NCBI GenBank assembly: GCA_021823405.1 | Contig: JAKAOA010000005.1 | Span: 1-52,886, forward strand | Source of the DNA: Bacteroidota bacterium | Lineage (GTDB): Bacteria > Bacteroidota > Bacteroidia > JABEUT01 | DNA length: 52,886 nucleotides | Direction: 5' to 3' | In this document: positions 30,811-40,380 of the stretch, in pieces | How the letters are laid out: every line of letters begins with the position of its first letter | How positions within the stretch are numbered: position 1 is the first letter of the stretch | Notes under the pieces: generated by a model | Database searches by the model: none | Told to the model about the DNA's origin: nothing | Seen by the model: only the letters and a program-made list of their open reading frames with translations | Position numbers and translations under genes: made by a program

Positions 30811-31737
30811 CTACTTTACTTTTCGCTCCATAGTATTCCTTAAGCCGGAAAAAGATTCAAGTTCCGCCCTTACCGACCCGATAATAAGCGGCGCTTCTAC
30901 AAGCAGGGGCATATGGTTCTCGTCGTCGGTAGCCCATACAATCATTTTTGCGCCTTCTCTGAAAATAGTGCCGGCTATCAGTTCCACACTTATCTTTTCA
31001 CATCTGTAACGTCCGAACGAGGATGAAACCTCCTCTTTACCCAAATACCGTACATGTACCTTATATATTTTCCCATCGAGATAAATATTGACCAAAATGG
31101 TATCTTTTACGCCTATTGCACCAAAATCTATACACCGTGTAAGATATACCCCCGTTAATATATCTACAGCCCCATCCGGCACCCGCACCGAATCGCGGCT
31201 GTAGGTTTTTCCCTCTTTCATATAATAAACTATATGCTTTTTATTATCAAATACATTATCATTCACCACATTCACAGATGCTTCGTGTGTTGAACGGTAA
31301 AAGCGCATTGAGGTAAAATTCAGCGTATCTATATAAGTGGTAAGTGTATCGCGTATTTTGTAAAACCAGTCGTATTTCGGATAACTGCGCCCAAGGGCGG
31401 TGACGTAATAGCAAGGCATTCCGTAAAAATCCTTAAATGTTACATTTACGCTTGCCTCGCCTGTCTGTAACCATAGAAAGCGCCAATGATAGTATAGCTT
31501 ATATTCTAGGCGTTCGCCTTGTTTAAATGCCTTATACAGCGCTCCGCAGCCGGGGTAAACGGCTCTGAAGGACGAACAATTGGGTTGTGCATAAAGGGAC
31601 GCCGAAGATAAGAGAAATGCGAGGAACATACGCCGGAATTTGCCGGAATTGAAATAGATAAAAAATCTTCGTTTGTTTTTTTCTGCATTATTTCTGCTGA
31701 TAGTATTAGAGGTTTCGGTTTTGTCCGCTTGCGTCAT
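30811..31737 (-). CDS. DUF3108-like protein
   Basis: FKQGERLEYKLYYHWRFLWLQTGEASVNV ... YYVTALGRSYPKYDWFYKIRDTLTTYID. Confidence 0.75.
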   Translation of the reverse strand: MTQADKTETSNTISRNNAEKNKRRFFIYFNSGKFRRMFLAFLLSSASLYAQPNCSSFRAVYPGCGALYKAFKQGERLEYKLYYHWRFLWLQTGEASVNVTFKDFYGMPCYYVTALGRSYPKYDWFYKIRDTLTTYIDTLNFTSMRFYRSTHEASVNVVNDNVFDNKKHIVYYMKEGKTYSRDSVRVPDGAVDILTGVYLTRCIDFGAIGVKDTILVNIYLDGKIYKVHVRYLGKEEVSSSFGRYRCEKISVELIAGTIFREGAKMIVWATDDENHMPLLVEAPLIIGSVRAELESFSGLRNTMERKVK

Positions 31738-31741
31738 AAGG

Positions 31742-34519
31742 TTATTTAACGAACGCCATACGAACGGTTTTCACATCATTTCCGGCTTGTAAGCGACAGA
31801 AATAAATGCCATCCTGTTCGTCACCCGGCTGGTAGCTGATAACGTGTAACCCTTGTTGCATCGTACCTTCCGCCAGTTGTTTCACCAGCTTTCCGTTTAC
31901 ATCATATATGCTGCATTGCACATATCTGGTATCAGACAGGGTGAAACTTATAGATGCTTCCCTGTTGAATGGATTGGGATATACTGTAACCCCTAATCCG
32001 GCTGGGATAGCCGATGTAAGAGGCGGAACCGATGCAATCTGACTTATGTTGTTAATGTTTGCAGTGTAAACGCCGCGGGCATGAGTAGCCACAGCCACAA
32101 GTCCGTCTTGCTGACGTATGTCAACCATATTACATACAGCGTTGCCGATTGAATTAAGTCCTTGTTGCACCCATATGGTTGAATTGCCCAGAAGATGATT
32201 TGTGGCATAGAGCCCCGTACTTGCCGCAACCCAATAAATAGTGTCGCCCGACGGCAAATGCTGAATAGCTGCCCAGCGTAATGATGGCTCGTTTACGCCA
32301 TTCAGGTTACCCCCGATTCTTGACCAAGATGCGCCGCGATTATTGGTTAAAAAGAGATTGTGTGTATTATAATTGGAGAATACGACAATTGCGATATTCG
32401 CGTTGTCGGGGTCAACGGTGATGCAGTCAACATATCCGATTGGGAAGGCGTTCGGTCCACTAGTTTGAGTCACGTTAACGGGGGTGGGTGTACCTATGTT
32501 TGCGCTATCCACTCTATAAACCCTCTGGTTGTTTGTTCCGTAATATACTATGTTCGCCGGTGTGGTGGAGACCGCAATTGCAGTCAGAAATTCGCTATTC
32601 GGCACGCTGTCGGGCCATTTTATCCAGTTTGTACTAATGGAATCCCACATATTTGAGAGTGGTATGGCGGAGAGGTTGTTGTTTCTCCAAAGGTGATTAC
32701 CGCCGCTGAAGTACATAATATAGTTATTATTAGGATCTATCTGGTAAGGGTTAAGCCATTCGTAGTTCTTTCCACCTATCGGGTCAATGCGGTTAAAGGC
32801 AGTTACTGTTCCGTTCAGAGTATCCATCTGTACCTTGAACAATTTTCCTGTTGTTATTTCGTAATAGAAGGTTTTACCGCTGTCGGCGATGTAGCAGAAG
32901 GAACCGTCTCCGAAAATGGGTTTTGTCCAGTAGTTTGTTAATAGTGCGCTGTTATCAAATAGACAGTCATTGTCTTGTGCTCCTGCTACAAGTATGTTAC
33001 TTCCCGGGTCGGTATGATTGGAACTTACAGTATAGAACATCGTGGTAACATATCCGCTGTCGAAAGTTTTCCATCTGACATTGGCTGCCGTGTCGTTATA
33101 GGTTTTAAATAATCCGCCGTCGCATCCGGCATACATGACGAGCGGATTGGACGGCGAGAAAAAGAATACATGTTGGTCGGGGTGGCTGCCGGGGTAAACC
33201 GCTATATTCGGAAGCGTAGCACCTACTGCATATCCTGCTATATGGGCGGAATGGGTATTATCGAAGAATCCTGTTGTAGAACGGAAAATATCGGTGCCTC
33301 CTAAAAATACTGTGCTTGTATCGCCTGGAAGAAAACTGACTACCATGTCGTAAGAGCCCTGGCAATTGTATTTGTCGAACATTGAGCCCGTGTGTGGAAG
33401 ATTGGCGGAAAGGTCGTACCATACCCCACCTGCACTGTCTCCATCGCCCGACAGGTATTTATATTTCCATAAACTGTTCCATTCCACCTGTCCTTGGAAA
33501 TTGGTATCAGGGGTTCCATATCCGGGCGTGTTGGCGAGGAAGTAAAGCTGGCTGTCGTTGGCGGGGGCGAAATTCATAACAATACGGTTATAGGTGGGCG
33601 GAAAATTGGGAGGCGTGATTTTGTGAAAATGTATGCCGTCAGCAGAACGCCATATTCCCTTCTGGGTACCGTCGCTGCTGATGGTTACATAGACCGCCCT
33701 ATGCGGGGTTACAATAACATTGGTAAAGTAACCGACGCTTGTAGGACCGCCAAAAATGTTTGTCCAAGTTCTGCCGGAGTCGGTAGAGCGGGATACAAGA
33801 CCGTTCAGCATGGAGGCATATACTATGCTTAATGAGTCAGGTGCGGCGGAGTCGGTGGCTATGCTCCAAACGCCTTGCCAGTTACTTACATAATTCACGC
33901 TATTATTCGCCGTTGCAGTAAGTGATGTCCATGTTTGCCCGTTGTCGGTTGACCTATATATTCCATTGCCGAGATAAAACGCTCCCGTTGCACTGGCTGA
34001 TTGACCATAGCATTCACCAGAGCCGTAATACCAAACGTTGCTGTGCCCGTTGTAAAGGCGTTTATCCTGTGCAAGGCATGAAACGCCCTGCTGAATAGCG
34101 AGGTTGGTTGTAAGCGACCATGATTTACCGCTGTCGGCGCTGCGCCACATACCTCCCGAGGTGGTTCCGGCAAGTAATATGCTTTCACTCTTTATATCGG
34201 CGGCGAATGCCCTTGTTCTCCCGCCTACATTCCACGGTCCGCGCTCATTCCATGTTGCACCTGCCACTCGTCCGTTTCCCTGCCGAGCATCGTTAGGCAG
34301 GCCGGCTGCGAAAGTGAGTTCAAGGTTGCGTATATTATCGGGTATCCTCCCTGTAACGGGGTCGGCAAGTCGCTGCTGTTCCCATCTAAAATAATCTTCT
34401 GCATCTTCTGCCTCGCCCACAACGCCCTTTACGGCTCTGCCTGTCAGGTGACGGTTGAATATAACGGCTATCGCAATGAATGCGACTGTTAAAGTAAAAA
34501 GTAATATTATCTTTTTCAT
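31742..34519 (-). CDS. Secreted BNR/sortilin-type beta-propeller protein with T9SS type A C-terminal sorting domain
   Basis: Repeated SADSGKSWS, STDNGQTWTS, STDSGRTWTN, NRGASWSRIG motifs; C-terminal VTVYPNPFNREASISF...YDVNGKLVKQL...GIYFCRLQAGNDVKTVRMAFVK. Confidence 0.9.
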   Translation of the reverse strand: MKKIILLFTLTVAFIAIAVIFNRHLTGRAVKGVVGEAEDAEDYFRWEQQRLADPVTGRIPDNIRNLELTFAAGLPNDARQGNGRVAGATWNERGPWNVGGRTRAFAADIKSESILLAGTTSGGMWRSADSGKSWSLTTNLAIQQGVSCLAQDKRLYNGHSNVWYYGSGECYGQSASATGAFYLGNGIYRSTDNGQTWTSLTATANNSVNYVSNWQGVWSIATDSAAPDSLSIVYASMLNGLVSRSTDSGRTWTNIFGGPTSVGYFTNVIVTPHRAVYVTISSDGTQKGIWRSADGIHFHKITPPNFPPTYNRIVMNFAPANDSQLYFLANTPGYGTPDTNFQGQVEWNSLWKYKYLSGDGDSAGGVWYDLSANLPHTGSMFDKYNCQGSYDMVVSFLPGDTSTVFLGGTDIFRSTTGFFDNTHSAHIAGYAVGATLPNIAVYPGSHPDQHVFFFSPSNPLVMYAGCDGGLFKTYNDTAANVRWKTFDSGYVTTMFYTVSSNHTDPGSNILVAGAQDNDCLFDNSALLTNYWTKPIFGDGSFCYIADSGKTFYYEITTGKLFKVQMDTLNGTVTAFNRIDPIGGKNYEWLNPYQIDPNNNYIMYFSGGNHLWRNNNLSAIPLSNMWDSISTNWIKWPDSVPNSEFLTAIAVSTTPANIVYYGTNNQRVYRVDSANIGTPTPVNVTQTSGPNAFPIGYVDCITVDPDNANIAIVVFSNYNTHNLFLTNNRGASWSRIGGNLNGVNEPSLRWAAIQHLPSGDTIYWVAASTGLYATNHLLGNSTIWVQQGLNSIGNAVCNMVDIRQQDGLVAVATHARGVYTANINNISQIASVPPLTSAIPAGLGVTVYPNPFNREASISFTLSDTRYVQCSIYDVNGKLVKQLAEGTMQQGLHVISYQPGDEQDGIYFCRLQAGNDVKTVRMAFVK

Positions 34520-35197
34520 TCCTCCTGGTTTAATGCCGGCTAGGCGTTTTTAATTTAATTGCAGTGTAGTCAATTAATGTAAAATTACAAATTTAATCAA
34601 TCTGCACGGCATCGTGCTATTTTTTTGCTCCCCTGATACCGCCGATACTGAATTACTACCTGAAAGTTAAATCGAACGGCATGGCTCTAATACATTCCTG
34701 AAAAAAATTGTCGGATGCGCAATAAAACAATGTTCTACCTCGTATCTATCCGGAATCATAATCCGGCAAGAAATGAGTATGGATCTGATACACCTTCCTC
34801 AACATTAACAAGTATATATTTTGCTACCGTTAATCTTGCGCCTAATAATAACTGTAATAAAAAAATGATAAATTTTCGGAACTTTGAGGCGGGAAATTGG
34901 AATAAAGGTTAGTATTGTAAAAGAAAATCCAATTCCAATGAGATTTTCCAATGCGTAAGCCGTAATAGTAAGGGCTTCTCGCAGCTATGCAATGATGTCT
35001 TCTATTATTCTGAATGATCTTACTCCAGATTGTTATGAAAATCTCAATTTTCTTTACAGATTTAACTTCATAGAGAAAGGGTATCCGATATTTTTCAAAA
35101 GCCGCACTCAACTTAGATTTTGCGTAATTATTCAATTTTGAAGAAATCAAGTATAAGCGCTGTTTAGTATGGATTTTCTCTCCTGTTTTGCATAATC

Positions 35198-35292
35198 ATT
35201 TGCGTGAGGGATAGAAGCGGAAAGCCCGCATCCGCCATCCGGCGGAGAGGACTTGTAGCGGATAGCCCGACCCCTTGCGCAGCTTGGGGGTA
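35198..35292. repeat. GC-rich structured intergenic element resembling a dispersed Bacteroidota repeat
   Basis: gagggatagaagcggaaagcccgc...gcggagaggacttgtagcggatagcccgaccccttgcgc; GC content contrasts with the AT-rich flanks; similarity to a dispersed family is from recall. Confidence 0.45.
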
Positions 35293-35525
35293 CGCCCAAA
35301 AATGGAATTGAATGAAGAAGCAAGTCAGAATAAACTCAATAGTTTCATTGCCGAAATAATATTTCCCCGACAATAGTGTTTTTATTTATAAAAAATTCAG
35401 TCCTTACCGGCTATCCCCGAAATAGTACCATATATTTCATTACTCATCGGTAGAAAACGTAAATTTGCAAAGCCGTTGTAACTGCCGGTAATGATTTATT
35501 AATCGCCAATTACTATTTATACCCC

Positions 35526-36032
35526 ATGAGCATTAAAAGAGATATGTTAAAGGAGAAATTATTAAACTCCAAAAGTTTTAATACTGTATTTATAGTGCGC
35601 GAGGATGAGGAACGGGTGCGCCGTGAGCAGCTGGAAATACTTGTGGAACTGCTGTGCGATGATAGACATAAGGCATCAAAAGGCGAGGTATTTAACTTCC
35701 TGAAACGGGAAAAGAAAGCCGTTGACCTGCTTATCAGAGCCATTTCGGAAGCAAAGAGAGATAAAAAACGGCTCTTAGCCGCCTGCTGGGAGGCAGACCT
35801 TGATTGCGACCGGTACATCTCTTTCTTCACCGACATTATTCTGAAGGATGAATTTGAAGTGGCATTGGAGGCATTTACCGTAGTTGAGAATTTAAAAAAA
35901 ATAGAGCCCGAGCAGGCAATGGTTTTACTGGCGAAAGTGAATGACGCTCTTCCTTCCATAACAGACCCGGGTCAGAAGGTGCTTGTTTCCGACCTTGCCG
36001 GATTTCTTAACAATCATATCTATAGCAACTGA
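35526..36032 (+). CDS. Conserved helical (HEAT-like) hypothetical protein
   Basis: 168 aa ORF, acidic/alpha-helical; stop overlaps the next cistron. Confidence 0.6.
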   Translation: MSIKRDMLKEKLLNSKSFNTVFIVREDEERVRREQLEILVELLCDDRHKASKGEVFNFLKREKKAVDLLIRAISEAKRDKKRLLAACWEADLDCDRYISFFTDIILKDEFEVALEAFTVVENLKKIEPEQAMVLLAKVNDALPSITDPGQKVLVSDLAGFLNNHIYSN

Positions 36033-36895
36033 AATCACTTCTAAACCAATTCAGATATGTTGCTGCGCTTGCCCTGCTGCTCTGCTATTCCTGCAACCTG
36101 ATTCGGAAAAAGCCAAACCGACCTGCGCCCGTAGCACAGGCATTCGACAGTTATCTCTATCCTGCCGACATTAAAGAATTACTGCCCAGAAATACCAGCC
36201 CACACGACAGCGCCGCAATAGTAAGGCAATACATACACAACTGGACGGAAGAACAGGCGCTCCTGCATCAGGCGGAAAATAATTTGGGCGATTCCCTAAA
36301 GAATGTTTCTAAACAGATAGAAGATTACAAGAACTCGCTTATAATATATTCTTACCAGCAGGAATATATCAGGCAAAAACTGGATACAAACGTAAGCGAT
36401 AGCGAAATAGAAGATTATTATAATAAGAACAAGCAGGACTTTGAACTGAAAAATGATATTGTGAGAATAATTTATGTAAAAACGGGTAAAAAGTCGCCGA
36501 ACCTCGATAAACTGAAAAATTGGATAAACTCAAACGACCCGAAGGACAGGGATAAACTATCCAAATATTGTTATCAGTTTGCAGAAAATTTTTTTCTTAA
36601 CGACCAGGCGTGGCTCATGTTTGACGATGTATTGAAGGAAATACCTATACAGACCTATAACCAGGACATTTTTTTACAGAATAATAAATTTGTGCAAATA
36701 GAAGATAGCGCCGATATCTATTTCCTCGGTATAAAGGGATACATTGTAAAGAACAGCATATCGCCGTTGTCGTTTGAAAGGGAGAATATAAAGAAAATAA
36801 TTCTGAACGGCAGGAAAATACGAATGATAGAGGACATGAAACGAGACCTTTATAATCAGGCGGTGGCAAACGGGCAGATAAAAATAGCAAAGTGA
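36029..36895 (+). CDS. Putative lipoprotein, possibly related to SurA/PpiC-type chaperones
   Basis: Open frame extends 5-prime of the listed ATG 36284 to CTG 36029 (overlapping the upstream TGA) and encodes LKSLLNQFRYVAALALLLCYSC (lipobox); body has ...VSDSEIEDYYNKNKQDF... typical of SurA N-domains. Confidence 0.55.
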   Translation: MKSLLNQFRYVAALALLLCYSCNLIRKKPNRPAPVAQAFDSYLYPADIKELLPRNTSPHDSAAIVRQYIHNWTEEQALLHQAENNLGDSLKNVSKQIEDYKNSLIIYSYQQEYIRQKLDTNVSDSEIEDYYNKNKQDFELKNDIVRIIYVKTGKKSPNLDKLKNWINSNDPKDRDKLSKYCYQFAENFFLNDQAWLMFDDVLKEIPIQTYNQDIFLQNNKFVQIEDSADIYFLGIKGYIVKNSISPLSFERENIKKIILNGRKIRMIEDMKRDLYNQAVANGQIKIAK

Positions 36896-37073
36896 ACGGC
36901 AGCGTTCATCTGTTCCTCTATCGGCAGAAGTGGTGCAATTATTGAATAAAGTCAATTAAGCGCCTATTATACAGCTCCTAAGTGATTTTGCGACCGCATG
37001 CCGTTAGTTATCGGGACTCCTAACTCCCAATCTTCACTAAACTATGCTTCAAGGGGTTTGTCAATTTTAGCAA

Positions 37074-37089
37074 CCCGATAGCTATCGGG
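37074..37089. repeat. Palindrome CCCGATAGCTATCGGG, dispersed copy
   Basis: Identical to 17296-17311. Confidence 0.8.
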
Positions 37090-37196
37090 TTCAATCGTAG
37101 TCGGTATAACCTGAAGTTTTATCACGTAATGAGGGGATAAAAATCAAACGCACCGTTTTCCTGTAATCCGGGCTAAAATGAGTTCTTAATTTTTAT

Positions 37197-37204
37197 TACT
37201 TTTG
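37197..37204 (+). promoter_or_regulatory. Bacteroidota-type -7 box for tRNA-Phe
   Basis: TACTTTTG, 15 nt upstream of the mature tRNA 5-prime end. Confidence 0.5.
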
Positions 37205-37218
37205 CGCACCATTTTAAG

Positions 37219-37291
37219 GGTGCTGTAGCTCAGTCGGTAGAGCGAAGGACTGAAAATCCTTGCGTCACTGGTTCGATTCCAGTCAGCACCA
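37219..37291 (+). tRNA. tRNA-Phe (GAA)
   Basis: GGTGCTG...CAGCACC acceptor stem, D arm GCTCAGTCGGTAGAGC, anticodon loop CTGAAAA, T loop TTCGATT; 73 nt. Confidence 0.97.
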
Positions 37292-38849
37292 CTAAGTTGG
37301 AATACGTCAGGTTGAGTTCCGGTATTCCAACTTTATTTTTGCTCAACGCCTGCGACTGTTGCGCTATCCACAAAAAAGGGCTTCTCAGCTCGGTCGTTCG
37401 ACATTCATTGGTTTTTTTGTTATAGTATATACCCTTCGGAAATAGCAAGTATTGCAGCTTCTGCCTCTCCCTGTATTCCCCGGACTGCCACATTTCATTG
37501 AGGTGTACGGTATAGTTCAAAACCACGTCCACGCATTCTTCCAGGTTCGACACCTGAATGGATGATTTTTCCAGTTTTTGGCTGATTTCCTTCGCTTCCT
37601 CTTTAAATTTAGACTGATACTTTACAAACATTTCCTGACTTATCTCTTCTAATATATACCTTTCTTCCAGACGCTCCAGTTTAGTAGTTACTTCATTTAA
37701 TTGCTTTGTCATCTGCAAGGTATTTTCTTCGTTGGCTTTATTATGCTTATGGTAGGTTCGTATCATTTGCTCCTTTACCAACTCCTTATATTGCCCATCC
37801 ATCTCTATGCGTCCTAAGATAGCTGCAAAGGTATCATGCAGTTCCTTTGCGCTCTTATTGTTACTGCACCCTCTTCTCCTGCATTTATAATACCATAGCT
37901 TTTTCTTCCTTACTATATACCCCGGCATATTGGCATCACAATGCCCGCACTTTAAAAAGTTTTTCAACGGTACATCATTATTTTCATGTTTAACGGTATA
38001 GCCCTGCGTGCGCTGGCTTATGATTTCATTTACTTTCAGAAAGGTTTCTTTGGAAATGAGCTTTTCATGCTTGCCTTCTACCAGCTTTCCTTCCAGCGCA
38101 TCATGGGCAATCATGCCGCAGTAAAAAGGATTACGAAGTATATAGGCTATCTTCTGCGGATATAACTTTAAGCCCATAGCAGCCAGCTTCCTTCGTATCT
38201 CTTCTGCACCTATACCTTCGGCTTTCCATAAAAAGGCTTTTCTCAAGAGCTTGCCTTGTTCATTTACTACCAGCCTGCGTTCGCCATTAGTCTGTATACT
38301 ATCATATCCTATTGGAGGGTGGTGGCACCATTCTCCTCTTAACAGGGCTTCTTTCACTCCTGCCATACATTTATCCTTTCTTAGCTGGTTATCGTATTCA
38401 GAAAAGATAAACTGTATGTTTTGCTGCAAGCTCCCGCTGGGAGTAGTGGTATCGGCTGGCTGGGTTACCGCCTGTACCATTACGCCCTGTTTCTTTAACT
38501 GCTCGGTAATATAGATAGCATTACCGCCTGAACGGGAAAAACGGTCAACACTGTACACAATAATACAGGATATTTTATCCTTGCTCTTTTTCACAAATTG
38601 CAGCATACGGTTGAACTCTTTGCGCTCATCGGTCTTGGCACTCTCGTATGTTCCTCCGAAATATCCCAATATGCCATACTTGTTTTTTAAAGCAAACTGC
38701 TCGCAGGCTTTTTTCTGTGTCTCCAGGCTCATGTTGTTATCGGCCTGCTCTTTGGTGGATACCCTGGTATATATCACACAACTATTGCTTAGTAAACGCG
38801 CTTTGCGCGTACCCTTAGCAAATCTTTCAAATAATATATCGTCAGTCAT
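37230..38849 (-). CDS. Serine recombinase (resolvase N-terminal, recombinase and zinc-ribbon domains)
   Basis: VIYTRVSTKEQADNNMSLETQ, YSVDRFSRSGGNAIYI, NPFYCGMIAHDALEGK, CGHCDANMPGY...CRRRGC; the last ~35 codons derive from antisense terminator plus tRNA. Confidence 0.92.
   Translation of the reverse strand: MTDDILFERFAKGTRKARLLSNSCVIYTRVSTKEQADNNMSLETQKKACEQFALKNKYGILGYFGGTYESAKTDERKEFNRMLQFVKKSKDKISCIIVYSVDRFSRSGGNAIYITEQLKKQGVMVQAVTQPADTTTPSGSLQQNIQFIFSEYDNQLRKDKCMAGVKEALLRGEWCHHPPIGYDSIQTNGERRLVVNEQGKLLRKAFLWKAEGIGAEEIRRKLAAMGLKLYPQKIAYILRNPFYCGMIAHDALEGKLVEGKHEKLISKETFLKVNEIISQRTQGYTVKHENNDVPLKNFLKCGHCDANMPGYIVRKKKLWYYKCRRRGCSNNKSAKELHDTFAAILGRIEMDGQYKELVKEQMIRTYHKHNKANEENTLQMTKQLNEVTTKLERLEERYILEEISQEMFVKYQSKFKEEAKEISQKLEKSSIQVSNLEECVDVVLNYTVHLNEMWQSGEYRERQKLQYLLFPKGIYYNKKTNECRTTELRSPFLWIAQQSQALSKNKVGIPELNLTYSNLVVLTGIEPVTQGFSVLRSTD
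37295..37332 (+). terminator. Intrinsic terminator of tRNA-Phe
   Basis: AGTTGGAATAC ... GTATTCCAACT 11-bp stem followed by TTATTTTTG. Confidence 0.8.
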
Positions 38850-38867
38850 ATCAATTAGTTATTAAAA

Positions 38868-39053
38868 TTAATAATTAGGAATGAACACAGTACATAATAA
38901 TAAGCACGCATTGTGTGTGCCTGTATCAGCAGGCGATATTGTAAGAGATGTTTTCACCTCCATTGTTCTGCCCTTCTTTCTTTTTGGCAAAGTTATAATA
39001 GGCGATTTCACAAAAGGTGCGTATCGTTTCCAGTAGGTCTGTGATTTGTTCAT
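38868..39053 (-). CDS. Small hypothetical protein
   Basis: 61 aa ORF upstream of the recombinase, same strand; weak support. Confidence 0.25.
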   Translation of the reverse strand: MNKSQTYWKRYAPFVKSPIITLPKRKKGRTMEVKTSLTISPADTGTHNACLLLCTVFIPNY

Positions 39054-39341
39054 CGTTTAGGTTTTTGCATTGCAGCATTCAAACTGTTTTGCTTCCTCTA
39101 TACTTATATCTTCGTAGTCCTTTTTCTCTATGATTTTCATGCTTGAGTGTGTTTAAGGATGTTGTCATAATTTTCATCTGTTGCATGTTCATATTCAGGG
39201 TGTTTCTTATCGTTTTTTCTTGTTTCAAAAACACACTCTGTGTGTTGAATATCAATGTATTACAATATTAAACAATTTCCCTGACATGTCCAATAAATTT
39301 AGCTTTTATTGCATTTCTCCGGCGTTTATTGCCATAATCCC

Positions 39342-40142
39342 CTATGTGTTGGGCGTATGAAAGAGCTCGGAGAAACTGTGCAAAGGGACGCTGCTACCTA
39401 TCTCGTGCAGCATGGCTATGATTTCAATTTTATCATGCCTCTTTACTACCAGCCTCAGCCTGGGGTGGCTCCTGTATTTTTTATAATAAGCGGATAAATA
39501 CCCGTGCAGATGCACTATATGTTCCTTGTAGGGATGCTCGCTTATTTTAAAAGTATCACTGTCCAGCACATAGTTATAACCATTGGCTAAATCCCGTAAC
39601 GCATAGGCAGGTATCTTTCTTCTGCCGCCCAGCTTGAGGGTGCAGTCCAGCAGGCAGCGCAGGTATTTATTTACCTTGCTTATAGCCTCGGCCTGTTCAG
39701 GGGGCCAATGTTCAGATGGGCTGATGTACTTTTCATCAAGCCCTCTCTCATTGACTATATCTCCGATAGAGCTTACAAAACATTCTTCATTTTCCCTTAG
39801 TTTTGAGTTGGCATTAAAGATGCTTTCCCCATTTTCGGTTTGCTCTGCGTTAGTTTTGCGTTGGGGTTCCGTTTGTTTTCCGTTGGGGTCAGAGACCCAT
39901 TCCCCATTTTGCGTTTGTTCTCCGTTGGTTTTGCGTTGGATTTCCGTTTGTAAAACGGGTATTTCGGTATTTATGCCTGCTAAAAGCCCAGCTTTTTTCA
40001 TAGAAAACGCTCTCCACCTGCACAGGGGGCTGCAATAAACGCGCCTTGTATTCTTCGGCTGGTATTCCGTGCCGCACACAGGACATATTCTTTTCCTGTG
40101 GTAAAAGGTATTAGCTGTTTCTTGCTTACTCTGTATCTCCAT
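39342..40142 (-). CDS. Hypothetical protein with zinc-ribbon and 25-aa tandem repeat
   Basis: CPVCGTEYQPKNTRRVYCSPLC; repeat TEIQRKTNGEQTQNGEWVSDPNGKQ / TEPQRKTNAEQTENGESIFNANSKL; alternative start 40211. Confidence 0.55.
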   Translation of the reverse strand: MEIQSKQETANTFYHRKRICPVCGTEYQPKNTRRVYCSPLCRWRAFSMKKAGLLAGINTEIPVLQTEIQRKTNGEQTQNGEWVSDPNGKQTEPQRKTNAEQTENGESIFNANSKLRENEECFVSSIGDIVNERGLDEKYISPSEHWPPEQAEAISKVNKYLRCLLDCTLKLGGRRKIPAYALRDLANGYNYVLDSDTFKISEHPYKEHIVHLHGYLSAYYKKYRSHPRLRLVVKRHDKIEIIAMLHEIGSSVPLHSFSELFHTPNT

Positions 40143-40380
40143 AACGGAAGAAATTATAGTCGTTGATGATTTCTTTGATTTGCTGTTCTGCTTTGGTGTT
40201 GTTTTCAGCAAACAGCAGCTCCATCTTTACACTTTCCCTGCCAGCATCCGTAAGCCTGTGCGTAAGACCAGCCTGCAAGATGATGTGCGCCACATCGGCC
40301 ATCACATCGTTGGGGATTTCATATACTTGTTTTATCATGGGGTCAGAGACCCCTTCTTTATTGTTCATTCGATTTTGCAT
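40126..40380 (-). CDS. Small helical hypothetical protein
   Basis: 84 aa; stop region overlaps the start of the downstream zinc-ribbon ORF. Confidence 0.5.
   Translation of the reverse strand: MQNRMNNKEGVSDPMIKQVYEIPNDVMADVAHIILQAGLTHRLTDAGRESVKMELLFAENNTKAEQQIKEIINDYNFFRYGDTE

Noticed and set aside
34842-35150. Minus-strand ORF with EVKSVKKIE resembling a GxxExxY-family core
   Set aside because: Rest of the sequence does not fit the family; region is AT-rich and probably non-coding or heavily decayed.
37219-37291. LTGIEPVTQGFSVLRS as a conserved protein motif of the recombinase
   Set aside because: It is the reverse-complement translation of tRNA-Phe, a known annotation artefact, not a protein domain.
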